Below, piece after piece: positions 24,662 through 33,698 of a DNA stretch of 64,000 nt. The DNA is taken from the NCBI GenBank assembly GCA_017545665.1, contig JAFWKQ010000050.1, positions 60,393 through 124,392 on the forward strand, given 5' to 3'. A program made the position numbers and the translations under genes. Source of the stretch: Atopobiaceae bacterium (GTDB lineage Bacteria > Actinomycetota > Coriobacteriia > Coriobacteriales > Atopobiaceae). Below the pieces are notes generated by a model, which searched no databases, was not told the origin of the DNA, and was given only the letters and a program-made list of their open reading frames with translations. Positions within the stretch are counted from its first letter, which is position 1; each line of letters opens with the position of its first letter.

Positions 24662-27133
24662 ATGAGACGACCTTTGCCTGAGCTGTTGGCGCCTGCTGGC
24701 GGTCCCGAGGAGTTCAATGCCGCGCTTTATGCAGGTGCCGATGCCATATACTGCGGTTTTGGCAACACCTTTAACGCCCGAAGGGGTGCGCAGAGCTTCT
24801 CTTCAAACAACTTTGGCGAGGCTTGTGATCGCGCCCATATTGCAGGCGTGCGCGTGTATGTGACGGTAAACGTGGTGATTCGCGACGACGAGATGCCCTC
24901 GGTGCTGGCGCTCGTGCGTCGGGCGTGGTTGCTGGGAGCCGATGCCTTTATTATTCAGGACTGGGGATTGCTCTATGAGGTCCACAAGCGGTGGCCAAAC
25001 ATAGAATGCCACATCTCCACACAGGCAAATGTGCATGACGCGCGTGCGAGTAGGTGGTGCAAATCGGCTGGCGCATCGCGCGTTACGCTCTCGCGCGAGC
25101 TTTCCCTGGTTGAGATTGGGCGCATTGCGCAAACGGGCGTCGAGTTGGAGTGTTTTTGTCACGGTGCCATATGCATCTGCTATTCGGGCGTATGCCAGAT
25201 GAGCTCGTGCGGAGGCGATCGCTCGGCAAACAGAGGCTCTTGTGCGCAGCCGTGCCGTCTACCTTACGAGCTGGTGGACGAGCGGGGGGCAGTGCTTTCG
25301 GCGCCTGACCGAGGACGCCCTCTTTGCCCTAAGGACTTCTATTCCTTTGAGCGGCTGGACCGAATGATCGACGTGGGTGTACGGTCTCTTAAGGTCGAGG
25401 GCCGGCTTAAAGGCCCTGACTACCTCGTTTCGGTAATAGGAACATATAGGAAGCAACTTGACGACCTTGCGGAGGGTACGAAGCCCAGCAAGGAGGAATT
25501 TGAGAATCGCAAGACGAGTCTCAAGCGAGCGTTCAACCGAGACTTTACCGATGCGTATTTGCTGGGGACCTCTGGTGACGAGCTCATGAGCTACGTACGC
25601 TCAAATAATCGTGGAGAGCTCGTTGGCGAAGTGGTAGGGTCACAGCTGCTTGGCAGGACTAAGGTGCGCAGGGGTGGCCGCGGCGGTGGGAGGGAGCGAC
25701 TCCGCACAATTGCGGTTGCCCAGACTGACGTTGAGCTGTTCAGGCCAGTTGGGGAGGGCGACCTTTTGGAGATAAGGCCCAAAGATGAGCCCGACCAGTT
25801 CCTCACCACCTATGCGCCCAATGACGCCGCCGCAAACACGACGATATCCTGCACGACCAAGCGCGTGATGGTAGAGGGATCGCCTGCGCGCGTGATTCGT
25901 AGCAAGAAGGCGATGGAACGAGGGGCGCGGGCCGCAGGCTTGGAAATCGCACGCAGGCGCAAGGTGCGCGTGATGGTGCGAGCGCGTCTTGGAGAGCCGT
26001 TTGAAGTCGAGCTCAAAACGCTTGACGGTACGGCTGAGGCTGGGGCAACTGGTTTTGTGGTGGAAGCCGCTTGCACACGCGCGGTTACGGAGGGGGATTT
26101 GGCGGAACACGTGGGACGCATGGGGAGTACGCCCTTCGTGCCGGTGGCGTTTGACATGGAGCTGGACGAGGGCTGCGGCATGTCCTTCTCGGCGGTGCAC
26201 AAGGTGCGCTCACAGGCGTGCGAGGCCTTGGCACGTGCTCTGCTGGAGCCGTATTCCTTGCGAAAGCTTGCCAACGCTCCCTCTCGCGAGGCCGTCCGCG
26301 CGGAGTTGGGACTCGATTGCACGGGTTTGCCCCCTAAGGACCACATAGAGATTTGTGCCGTAGTTACATCGGCTGCTATGGCGCGTAAGGTGGCAGACGC
26401 TGGTGCAACGAGACTCTATGCAACAGTGGATGCGTTGGCCAAGGGGAAGTGGCCGCGTGGCGTAGCGCCCTTGTTGGACGAGGTGTGTCGCGAAGCCGAC
26501 CATGCGAGGCTGGATCCATGGGTCCGAAGGGATGAGCCCATCGCCGTGGGAAACATCTCGGAGCTCGTGCTCGCGCACGAGCGTGGTGCGTTGCCCGAAT
26601 TGCGTGGCTGCATTCCAGTTCATAACGCCTCTTGCCTAAAGGTATTGGAGAATGCCGGTGCCAAAGGAGTGTGGCTTTCTGCAGAGCTCTCGCTTGCGGA
26701 GATTGCGACCCTCGCTCCGCTTGCGCACGTTCCCGTGGGGGTGTCGGTGTATGGCCGTACGCGAGCAATGACTTGCGAGCACTGCGTGCTGCAGGTTGCG
26801 GATGCCTGTTGCAAAGACTGCGCTCGGTGTTCGCTGCGGGCACGGAAAACATACTTGCGGGGAGGAAAGCGGGAACGCTATCCCGTGCAAACGGACTTGC
26901 AAGGCAGATCGCGTGTGTACGCGGCCAAGCGGTTGGATGCCACGGCTCAGATTCCTCAGCTCATCGAGGCGGGAGTTCGTCGGTTCGCGATAGACTGCAC
27001 GTTGCTCTGCGCCGAAGACTCGATTGCCGCCGTTCGTCGGGTGGTGCGTGCGGTGCAGGCGTGGCGCGACGGTCGTGCGCCTCAACAACGCACACCCAAC
27101 AACACGGGCCATTTGTTTGCTCCCATTGCATAA
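24662..27133 (+). CDS. U32-family protein with DUF3656 (RlhA-like)
   Basis: 823 residues. The N-terminal TIM-barrel-like U32 domain starts at LPELLAPAGGPEEF. It carries the signature CFCHGAICICYSGVCQMSS followed by GGDRSANRGSCAQPCRLPY, whose cysteines bind an Fe-S cluster in characterised members. A DUF3656-like middle part follows (about 390-560). A C-terminal second barrel half ends with a Cys cluster (TCEHCVLQ, ACCKDCARCSLR). E. coli RlhA (23S rRNA C2501 hydroxylation) has the U32 plus DUF3656 layout, so RNA hydroxylation is more likely than proteolysis. ATG 24662 follows AAGGGG, two bases after the previous stop. Confidence 0.85.
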   Translation: MRRPLPELLAPAGGPEEFNAALYAGADAIYCGFGNTFNARRGAQSFSSNNFGEACDRAHIAGVRVYVTVNVVIRDDEMPSVLALVRRAWLLGADAFIIQDWGLLYEVHKRWPNIECHISTQANVHDARASRWCKSAGASRVTLSRELSLVEIGRIAQTGVELECFCHGAICICYSGVCQMSSCGGDRSANRGSCAQPCRLPYELVDERGAVLSAPDRGRPLCPKDFYSFERLDRMIDVGVRSLKVEGRLKGPDYLVSVIGTYRKQLDDLAEGTKPSKEEFENRKTSLKRAFNRDFTDAYLLGTSGDELMSYVRSNNRGELVGEVVGSQLLGRTKVRRGGRGGGRERLRTIAVAQTDVELFRPVGEGDLLEIRPKDEPDQFLTTYAPNDAAANTTISCTTKRVMVEGSPARVIRSKKAMERGARAAGLEIARRRKVRVMVRARLGEPFEVELKTLDGTAEAGATGFVVEAACTRAVTEGDLAEHVGRMGSTPFVPVAFDMELDEGCGMSFSAVHKVRSQACEALARALLEPYSLRKLANAPSREAVRAELGLDCTGLPPKDHIEICAVVTSAAMARKVADAGATRLYATVDALAKGKWPRGVAPLLDEVCREADHARLDPWVRRDEPIAVGNISELVLAHERGALPELRGCIPVHNASCLKVLENAGAKGVWLSAELSLAEIATLAPLAHVPVGVSVYGRTRAMTCEHCVLQVADACCKDCARCSLRARKTYLRGGKRERYPVQTDLQGRSRVYAAKRLDATAQIPQLIEAGVRRFAIDCTLLCAEDSIAAVRRVVRAVQAWRDGRAPQQRTPNNTGHLFAPIA

Positions 27134-27260
27134 GCTGGTGATTTGGAATAGTTTCCAGGTGAACAGTCTTTGTTGTGGTCGTGCAGTTTTGCATTGTCCT
27201 TATACATGGCGGCCGTTTTGGGTAGCATCCTTAGGCATCGAACGTTTTTAGGAGGGTGTT

Positions 27261-27521
27261 ATGGCAGACGAAGAGAAGGACCAACCCATCAATCGCGAGC
27301 TGTTGGAAGCGACGCTCAATGTAATACGGCAGAGCCTGCAAGCCGATGGTGGCGACGTAGTGTTGGTTGACGTGGAAGACAAGACCGGTACGGTAACGCT
27401 GGAGATGCAGGGTGCTTGCGCTGGCTGCCCGCTGTCTTCCTACGACATGAGCGAGGGTATAGAGCGCATCCTGCGCGAACATGTTCCTGGCGTAAAGCGT
27501 GTGGCACCTGCGGTGTTCTAA
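27261..27521 (+). CDS. NifU C-terminal-domain protein (Fe-S scaffold)
   Basis: 86 residues consisting only of the NifU-C domain. LRQ-type helix NVIRQSLQADGGDVVLVDV precedes the CxxC motif GACAGCPLS, which binds a labile Fe-S cluster for delivery to apoproteins. Strong RBS (TAGGAGGG). It follows an Fe-S-type U32 protein after 127 bases, a sensible neighbourhood. Ends ten bases before a perfect palindrome. Confidence 0.93.
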   Translation: MADEEKDQPINRELLEATLNVIRQSLQADGGDVVLVDVEDKTGTVTLEMQGACAGCPLSSYDMSEGIERILREHVPGVKRVAPAVF

Positions 27522-27530
27522 ACGTCGGAT

Positions 27531-27573
27531 CCCCTTGGGTACAAAGGGGACTGTCCCCTTTGTACCCAAGGGG
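27531..27573. repeat. Perfect 43-bp palindrome
   Basis: Arms of 21 bp (27531-27551 and 27553-27573) are exactly complementary around one base. The inner part is AAAGGGGACTGTCCCCTTT. There is no T run on either side, so it is not a standard terminator. As RNA it would fold into a long hairpin between the NifU stop and the RBS of the next gene. Its GGGGAC/GTCCCC centre recalls the outer stem of the terminator at 752-813. Confidence 0.9.
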
Positions 27574-27610
27574 TGGAGTCCTCGAACAAATGTGACTGTG
27601 GAGGTTGGAA

Positions 27611-30064
27611 ATGGAACTCAAATGTACCGAGCTCACGCGAGGGTCGGGAAAGATTTACCTTCGAGTCGAATGGGAGGGTGCCCAGAGCTCCGAGCGCTAC
27701 AGTGCGCGCGTCTCGTCCTTTACGAAAAAGGGCGCGCCGCTTCCCGCAACGGTGCTTCCCGTACTGCATGAGCGCGCATTTGTGGTGGTGCTGGCAGTCC
27801 TTCGGGTTTCTCAGCACGTGAGCTTGGAGCTCGTGGACGAGCGCGGCATTCCTATGGGAGCTGTGGAAAAGAAGGTTCCGCCACTTACCGCAAAGCTCAC
27901 CTCACAGCTCAACACGCTGAGGAAGAATGCCGACGCCGAGGCGATTCGCAATTTTGACGAGGGATCGCAACGCGGTGGCATATACGTGGACTTTGGCGTG
28001 TTCATTTTCCACGATGTGGACGACATGGACGTGGTATATGGCAACGTTGACGTCCTAACGACGTCGCCTGAGGAACTGGATGCAAACGTTGAGCTGCGGT
28101 TCTACGGTGCGAGTGGTTCGCTTTTGGACAATGGTGCCTGGAAGAACATGGGCGAAACGCGCTCAAAGAGCAAGGAGCATCCAGGCGCCTTTGTGCATCG
28201 GGTGGGTTTTTCGGTGCGCGTATCAAAGGCCTTGTCGTACCTTGCCTGCTGGGTACTCGTGGGGAATGAGGCGGATTCGCAGAGGTCGGCCATTGCGTGC
28301 TTGAGGCCATTTGAGATACGCGGTCGTCGAGCCTATTGGAACGGTTTTTCGGAATGCGCCCAATACACCCCGAAGTATGACGAGTGGTTTAGGACCAAGC
28401 ACCGCACCACGGTCTTTGACCTTGGCCTCCAACGTGCTCAGCGCTTTGCGATCGAACCGCTCTTCTCGGTGGTCGTGCCGGTGTACAAGACCCCTCACGA
28501 CTTCTTTTGCCAGATGGCGGATTCGGTTCTCTCGCAAACCTATGGCAAGCTCGAGCTCATATTGGTGGACGCATCTCCTGAGGATGCGGGGCTGTGCACG
28601 CTCATTGAGGAATACGCCCAGAGGGACAAACGCGTGCGCGTGGTGCGTATGAGCGAGAACCTTGGTATCGTTGGCAATACCTACGCGGGTGTGGCACATG
28701 CCACGGGTGACTTCATCTCGTTCTTCGACCACGACGACGTGTTGGAGCCCGACCTCCTGTATCGCTACGTTGAGGGAATCAACGCGTATCCCACCACGGA
28801 CCTCCTCTACTGTGACGAAGACAAGTTACAGAACGGCACCTACGTAAGTCCCTACTTCAAGCCCGACTGGAATCCCGATTTGCTGTGCAGCAACAATTAT
28901 GTGTGCCACTTGCTCACCGTGCGCAAGAGCATTGTAGACGAGCTGGACAAGGACGGACTGGAGCGCTTTGAGGGGTCGCAGGACCACCATCTGACGCTCT
29001 TTGCGGGCGAGCGTGCACGCAACGTGTATCATGCGCGCAAAGTCTTGTACCACTGGCGCATTCACGAGCAGTCCACGGCGGGCGAGGCACAGAGCAAGTC
29101 GTATACCGAGGACGCTGGCGTGCGTGCCGTTCAGGCACACTTGGATCGATGTGGCATTCGAGCTCAGGTGCGTCCCTCGGGCGTTGCCCCGAACACCTAT
29201 CACGTGGACTACGAGCTTGCGTCGGAGCCGCTCGTCTCCATCGTTATCCCCAACAAGGACATGGTTCCCCTTCTCGACCGCTGTCTCTCTTCTATTCGGA
29301 GCAAGTCCACGTATAGCAACTACGAGCTGCTCATTATTGAGAACAACAGCGTGGAGCAGGCGACCTTCGAGTACTATGAGCAGGCCAAGAAGCAAGATTC
29401 GCGCGTGCGCGTAGTCGTGCAGCCAAGCGATGGAAGCTTCAACTTCTCAAAGACCATAAACTTCGGCGTTCGCCATGCCAAAGGCGACTACTTGCTCTTC
29501 CTCAACAATGATACCGAAGTCATGGCGCCGAACTGGATCGAGCGATTGCTCGGCCCCCTGCAGCAGCGCGAAGACATTGGTGCGGTGGGCGCAAAGCTGC
29601 TGTATCCCAACGGACTCGTGCAGCACGCAGGCGTTATGATTCACGGCATGAAGGGTCCGTTCCACGTGGCGCAGTTCATGCCCTCGAACACCCTTCACCA
29701 GTACTGCGTGGTGCAGCTTGCCTCGGACTACTCGGCGGTTACGGGAGCGTGCATGCTCACCAGGCGAGCTTTGTTCGAGGAGATCGGTGGCTTGGATGAG
29801 GATCTAGCCGTTGACTACAACGACATCGATTTTTGCCTGAAGATTCGCAATAAGGGCTTGCTGGTGCTCTATGAGCCGGAGGTGCTTCTCATGCACTACG
29901 AGTCCATATCGCGCGGAGAGCATCGCAGTGACGAGCAGATGATCGGTTGGAGCAAGGATACCGGCATTATGATGGGTCGTTGGCCACGCTATTACGGAGC
30001 TGGCGATCCGTACTGCAATCCCAACCTGGAAGTGAGCGCTTATCATCAGCTAAAGATGAGGTAG
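27611..30064 (+). CDS. Tandem-domain GT2 glycosyltransferase
   Basis: 817 residues. An N-terminal non-catalytic region (about 1-285, beta-rich, unknown) is followed by a first GT2 domain (FSVVVPVYKTP; DHDDVLEP as metal site) and a second (VSIVIPNKDM; LIIENNSV; LNNDTEVMAPNW). The second resembles rhamnosyltransferases such as the RfbF/RgpF-type GT2. Both domains keep acidic metal-site residues, so two linkages could be made by one protein. ATG 27611 has GGAGG six bases upstream. It is upstream of rmlA and rmlD and is a paralogue of the gene at 58562. The acceptor is probably the growing lipid-linked glycan at the inner membrane face. Confidence 0.88.
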   Translation: MELKCTELTRGSGKIYLRVEWEGAQSSERYSARVSSFTKKGAPLPATVLPVLHERAFVVVLAVLRVSQHVSLELVDERGIPMGAVEKKVPPLTAKLTSQLNTLRKNADAEAIRNFDEGSQRGGIYVDFGVFIFHDVDDMDVVYGNVDVLTTSPEELDANVELRFYGASGSLLDNGAWKNMGETRSKSKEHPGAFVHRVGFSVRVSKALSYLACWVLVGNEADSQRSAIACLRPFEIRGRRAYWNGFSECAQYTPKYDEWFRTKHRTTVFDLGLQRAQRFAIEPLFSVVVPVYKTPHDFFCQMADSVLSQTYGKLELILVDASPEDAGLCTLIEEYAQRDKRVRVVRMSENLGIVGNTYAGVAHATGDFISFFDHDDVLEPDLLYRYVEGINAYPTTDLLYCDEDKLQNGTYVSPYFKPDWNPDLLCSNNYVCHLLTVRKSIVDELDKDGLERFEGSQDHHLTLFAGERARNVYHARKVLYHWRIHEQSTAGEAQSKSYTEDAGVRAVQAHLDRCGIRAQVRPSGVAPNTYHVDYELASEPLVSIVIPNKDMVPLLDRCLSSIRSKSTYSNYELLIIENNSVEQATFEYYEQAKKQDSRVRVVVQPSDGSFNFSKTINFGVRHAKGDYLLFLNNDTEVMAPNWIERLLGPLQQREDIGAVGAKLLYPNGLVQHAGVMIHGMKGPFHVAQFMPSNTLHQYCVVQLASDYSAVTGACMLTRRALFEEIGGLDEDLAVDYNDIDFCLKIRNKGLLVLYEPEVLLMHYESISRGEHRSDEQMIGWSKDTGIMMGRWPRYYGAGDPYCNPNLEVSAYHQLKMR

Positions 30065-30145
30065 GTGCGCCATCAGGAGTATGTGCTACCCTTAAGGCCG
30101 TTGTTTGTAAAACGTTCTATAAAAACACAAGAAGGGCAAAGCGTT

Positions 30146-31051
30146 ATGAAGGGAATCATACTCGCAGGCGGCAGTGGCACACGCCTTTATCCGCTCACCA
30201 CCGTAACGAGCAAGCAATTGCTGCCAATATACGACAAGCCTATGGTCTACTACCCACTCTCCACGCTTATGCTGGCGGGCATTCGCGATATTCTGCTCAT
30301 CTCAACGCCGCGCGACTTGCCTGGATTCAGGAATCTTTTGGGGGATGGCAGCGACTTCGGCGTGAGTCTCTCGTATGCTGAGCAGCCGAGTCCCGATGGC
30401 CTTGCGCAGGCGTTTGTGATTGGCGCTGACTTCATAAATGGAGAGGCATGTGCGTTGGTGCTGGGCGACAACATCTTCTATGGCAATGGCCTTTCCAAGC
30501 GATTGAGGTCTGCAGTCACTGCGGCAGGGCAGGGCAAGGCCACCGTGTTTGGCTACCATGTGGACGATCCCGAGCGCTTTGGCGTGGTGGAGTTCGACAA
30601 GGACTACAACGCCATTTCCATTGAGGAGAAGCCAGCCCATCCCAAGAGCAATTATGCCGTGACGGGCCTGTACTTCTACCCGTCTTCGGTTACCTCCGAG
30701 GCGGCAAAGGTCAAGCCCTCGGCGCGCGGAGAATACGAGATCACAGACCTCAACAAGCGCTATTTGGATCGTGGCGAGCTCGATGTGATTACGTTGGGTC
30801 GCGGCTTTGCCTGGTTGGATACGGGCACCATGGAGAGTCTCTATGAGGCGTCGGCGTTTGTGCGTACGGTGGAGAAGGCACAGGACCTGCCGGTGAGCGT
30901 GCCAGAGGAGATTGCGTTTGCGAGTGGCTGGATCGATTGCGAGCGTCTCTTGCAATGTGCCGAGCGGTACGGCAAGAGCGACTACGGCGCGCACCTGCGC
31001 AAGGTTGCCGAGGGCAGGTTCGTACCCGACAAAAACTACGTGCGAAAATAG
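30146..31051 (+). CDS. rmlA: Glucose-1-phosphate thymidylyltransferase RmlA
   Basis: 301 residues, first step of dTDP-L-rhamnose synthesis: glucose 1-phosphate plus dTTP gives dTDP-glucose. Nucleotide-binding [14 protein letters not shown] in [12 protein letters not shown], then GDNIFYG, and [11 protein letters not shown] are the family landmarks and no residue looks missing. ATG 30146 follows RBS GAAGGG by nine bases; the frame extends upstream to 30065 without homology. Glucose 1-phosphate can come from the mutase at 6.6 kb. Confidence 0.96.
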   Translation: MKGIILAGGSGTRLYPLTTVTSKQLLPIYDKPMVYYPLSTLMLAGIRDILLISTPRDLPGFRNLLGDGSDFGVSLSYAEQPSPDGLAQAFVIGADFINGEACALVLGDNIFYGNGLSKRLRSAVTAAGQGKATVFGYHVDDPERFGVVEFDKDYNAISIEEKPAHPKSNYAVTGLYFYPSSVTSEAAKVKPSARGEYEITDLNKRYLDRGELDVITLGRGFAWLDTGTMESLYEASAFVRTVEKAQDLPVSVPEEIAFASGWIDCERLLQCAERYGKSDYGAHLRKVAEGRFVPDKNYVRK

Positions 31052-31056
31052 GCAAG

Positions 31057-31086
31057 TGGGTCCCTCAGGCATGCCTTTGGGACCCA
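31057..31086 (+). other. Hairpin between rmlA and rmlD
   Basis: TGGGTCCC (31057-31064) pairs with GGGACCCA (31079-31086), with an AGGCATGCCT palindrome in the loop. No T run follows. It may slow RNA decay or partly attenuate transcription into rmlD. Confidence 0.45.
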
Positions 31087-31135
31087 GTGTTTCTGGGCCA
31101 CTGATGCTGGAAGCAAAGTACGGAAGGAATGTGTC

Positions 31136-32002
31136 ATGCGTCTATTGGTAACGGGAGCAAATGGACAGCTGGGCAGGGCCCTAAAAGAGGCGCTCGCTGA
31201 CAAGGACGTGCCCCAAGCGTATTCGGATTACGACGCTGATTGGATTGAGCTGCCCGACCTGGACATCTCGGAAGCGCGTGCCGTCGATGCGTGGTTTGGG
31301 GCTCATGGGCCCTACGACATGGTATTCAATTGCGCTGCCTTTACCAATGTGGATGGCTGCGAAACGCAATTCCCAACCGCTTTTGCCGCAAATGCGCTTG
31401 GGCCCATGAATCTCGCCCGAGCCTGTGCGGCAAATGGAGCTACGCTGGTGCATGTGTCGACGGACTACGTTTTCCCAGGCACCGAGCCTGGCGAGCGCAC
31501 AGAGAAGGACGTGCCCGCACCGATTTCGGGCTATGGCCGGTCCAAGCTTGCGGGGGAGGGTCTTGCATGCGCAATGAATCCCCGCACCCATGTGGTGCGT
31601 ACGGCATGGCTCTATGGCGATGGAAAGAACTTCGTGCGCACGATGCTCGGTTTGGCCAAGACACATGACGAGGTGACGGTTGTGGACGATCAGCTGGGCA
31701 ACCCCACCTCTGCCCGAGATCTGGCGCGGGAGCTTTTGCGCATTGCGCTAAGCGATTCGTTTGGCGTGTGGCACTGCACTAACGAGGGAACCTGCTCGTG
31801 GGCAGACCTCACCCAGGCGATATACGATATCGCAGGCCTTGATTGCAAGGTCAATCGCTGCTCGTCTGCCGATTGGAAGCGCATGAATCCCCAGAGCGCC
31901 GATCGACCTGCGTATTCGTCATTGAAGAACGCCCACCTAGAGGCAACCATAGGCAATCACATGCGTCCTTGGCGGGAGGCGTTGGAGGAGTACCTGCAAT
32001 AA
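31136..32002 (+). CDS. rmlD: dTDP-4-dehydrorhamnose reductase RmlD
   Basis: 288 residues, last step of dTDP-L-rhamnose synthesis using NAD(P)H. Rossmann motif TGANGQLGRAL at the N terminus; STDYVF and the SDR pair Y-x3-K in GYGRSKLAGE; late WARPxx-type region absent from view but C terminus fits the family. ATG 31136 with AAGGA upstream. It follows rmlA after 84 bases, while the other two pathway genes lie 11 and 26 kb away. Confidence 0.95.
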   Translation: MRLLVTGANGQLGRALKEALADKDVPQAYSDYDADWIELPDLDISEARAVDAWFGAHGPYDMVFNCAAFTNVDGCETQFPTAFAANALGPMNLARACAANGATLVHVSTDYVFPGTEPGERTEKDVPAPISGYGRSKLAGEGLACAMNPRTHVVRTAWLYGDGKNFVRTMLGLAKTHDEVTVVDDQLGNPTSARDLARELLRIALSDSFGVWHCTNEGTCSWADLTQAIYDIAGLDCKVNRCSSADWKRMNPQSADRPAYSSLKNAHLEATIGNHMRPWREALEEYLQ

Positions 32003-32080
32003 GGCGAGGCGTACGCACGCGAAGGACGCGCTGCTGGGGTGCCGGCAGCGCATAAGGCATGACCCTTGGGAGATCGGATA

Positions 32081-33694
32081 ATGCAGCTAATGGATGCCTT
32101 GCGAGGTAAGCGCTTGTTATGGTTGTTGCCTGCTTTGGGCGAAGGAGGCTCAGGCGGTTTGCAGACCATCTTTCGCCATATCGACTATTTGCAATCGTGT
32201 GGCGCGCAATGTGACGTCTGCCCAACAGGCGACATAGGTAGGTCATTCGTGCAGCTAAATCGACGGGTGAGCAGATACTACGGCCTCAAAGACGTGCGTC
32301 TAGTCGACGTGACGCATTTGGGGGAGTCCGAACCATACGACATGGCAATCGCAACTATGCACACGACGGTTTCCTATGCGATTGCCGTGCCTAGCCGCAC
32401 CAAAGCCTATTTCATCCAGGATTTCGAGCCATGGTTTTATCCCATGGGAAACGAGTACCTAAGCGCTCTTTCTACCTACAACGAGCAGCTGACTCCCATC
32501 GTAATCGGGCGTTGGCTTGCCGCGCGCATGCACGATGACTTTGGACACCAAGCGTTTGTCACCGATTTTTGTGCGGACCAGGATATATATCGGCCGCTTG
32601 CCAATGCGCCTGTAGAGCGTGCGGTATGCGCCATTTGGCAGCCGGAAAAGCCACGCCGTTGTGCGGCTTTGGTAGAGGAGACCTTTGCGCTTTTGCATGA
32701 GTTACGTCCAGATCTGCGCCTCTATTTGTATGGCTCCAGAGAGAGATGCGCCAAGCTGCATGGTGTCGCACAAAACCTAGGTCTGCTGAGCAAGGAGGAG
32801 TGCAACGAGCTCTATAACAAATGCCTGGCTGGCCTATGCATAAGCTCTTCCAACCCGTCTCGCATTCCCTTTGAGATGATGGCTGCCGGTCTGCCAGTAG
32901 TAGACATTCACGCGCAGAACAATCTCTTTGACTTTTGCGATGAGTCGGCATTACTCGCGAGACCAACACCCGACGCGCTCGCGGAGGCAATCGTACGCTT
33001 TGCGGATGACGACGGGCGTCGCATTGCGGCGTCGGAGCGTGGCATTGCCTATATGCGGGAACGTCCCGCCTGCCTTGAGCAGGAGCAATTCGCACAGGCG
33101 GTATGCCAAATACTCGGTGGGTCTTCCGTCGCGAGACGAGACGTGCCTGCGCCTTTGTATACCAATGCCGCTCTTGTTGGCACGTCCGAGACCCGTGACG
33201 CGTATCTTGCTCGCATGCGTAAGGAACGTGAGGAGCGAGCAAGAACGATTGAGTCCAGATGGGCACAGATTGTGCTCGACGTGCAGGACGAGACGACGAC
33301 GTGTGAGAACTGGCGCGCCTATGTGTGGCACGACGCCAAACAGCGCGATATGCAATGCTATGAGTTTACGCGCGGTGCGGACGGCCTGCTTAGAGCCACC
33401 ATAGACGTTCAGAACCACGAGAGCCAGGACGGGGAATACCTTATTCATGTTTATGCCGACCTTTTGGGGCAGAGCCATTTGGTTACGGCACTTTCATGCG
33501 TTTTTGTTGGCGAACAGAGTGACGTCTCTGAGGTTTCGTACGAGGAGCCTGCAACCGATGGGCCAGCGTTGCCTTTTGTAAAGGCTCGCGTGGAACCGGC
33601 GAGCGAGCCCGCAAAGACCAACGGCACGCCAAACCAGGAGTCTCGCCCGCAGGGCGTGCGATCCTCTTTGCGTCGTCTTTTGCATAGGAGATAA
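32081..33694 (+). CDS. WsaF-like GT4 glycosyltransferase with GBS_Bsp-like C-terminal domain
   Basis: 537 residues. The first ~350 form a two-domain GT-B enzyme. GEGGSGGLQTIFRH and YFIQDFEPWFYPMGNEY resemble WsaF-type rhamnosyltransferases, and NPSRIPFEMMAAGLPVVD is the donor-site region. A charged linker (about 365-390) leads to a ~85-residue module with AYVWHDAKQRDMQCYEF and NHESQDGEYLIHVYAD. This resembles the GBS_Bsp-like repeat, which is normally found in exported wall proteins. ATG 32081 follows GGGAG by eight bases; a TTG at 32066 is less likely. The reason for fusing this module to a cytoplasmic transferase is unclear; glycan binding is possible. Confidence 0.8.
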   Translation: MQLMDALRGKRLLWLLPALGEGGSGGLQTIFRHIDYLQSCGAQCDVCPTGDIGRSFVQLNRRVSRYYGLKDVRLVDVTHLGESEPYDMAIATMHTTVSYAIAVPSRTKAYFIQDFEPWFYPMGNEYLSALSTYNEQLTPIVIGRWLAARMHDDFGHQAFVTDFCADQDIYRPLANAPVERAVCAIWQPEKPRRCAALVEETFALLHELRPDLRLYLYGSRERCAKLHGVAQNLGLLSKEECNELYNKCLAGLCISSSNPSRIPFEMMAAGLPVVDIHAQNNLFDFCDESALLARPTPDALAEAIVRFADDDGRRIAASERGIAYMRERPACLEQEQFAQAVCQILGGSSVARRDVPAPLYTNAALVGTSETRDAYLARMRKEREERARTIESRWAQIVLDVQDETTTCENWRAYVWHDAKQRDMQCYEFTRGADGLLRATIDVQNHESQDGEYLIHVYADLLGQSHLVTALSCVFVGEQSDVSEVSYEEPATDGPALPFVKARVEPASEPAKTNGTPNQESRPQGVRSSLRRLLHRR

Positions 33695-33698
33695 GACC

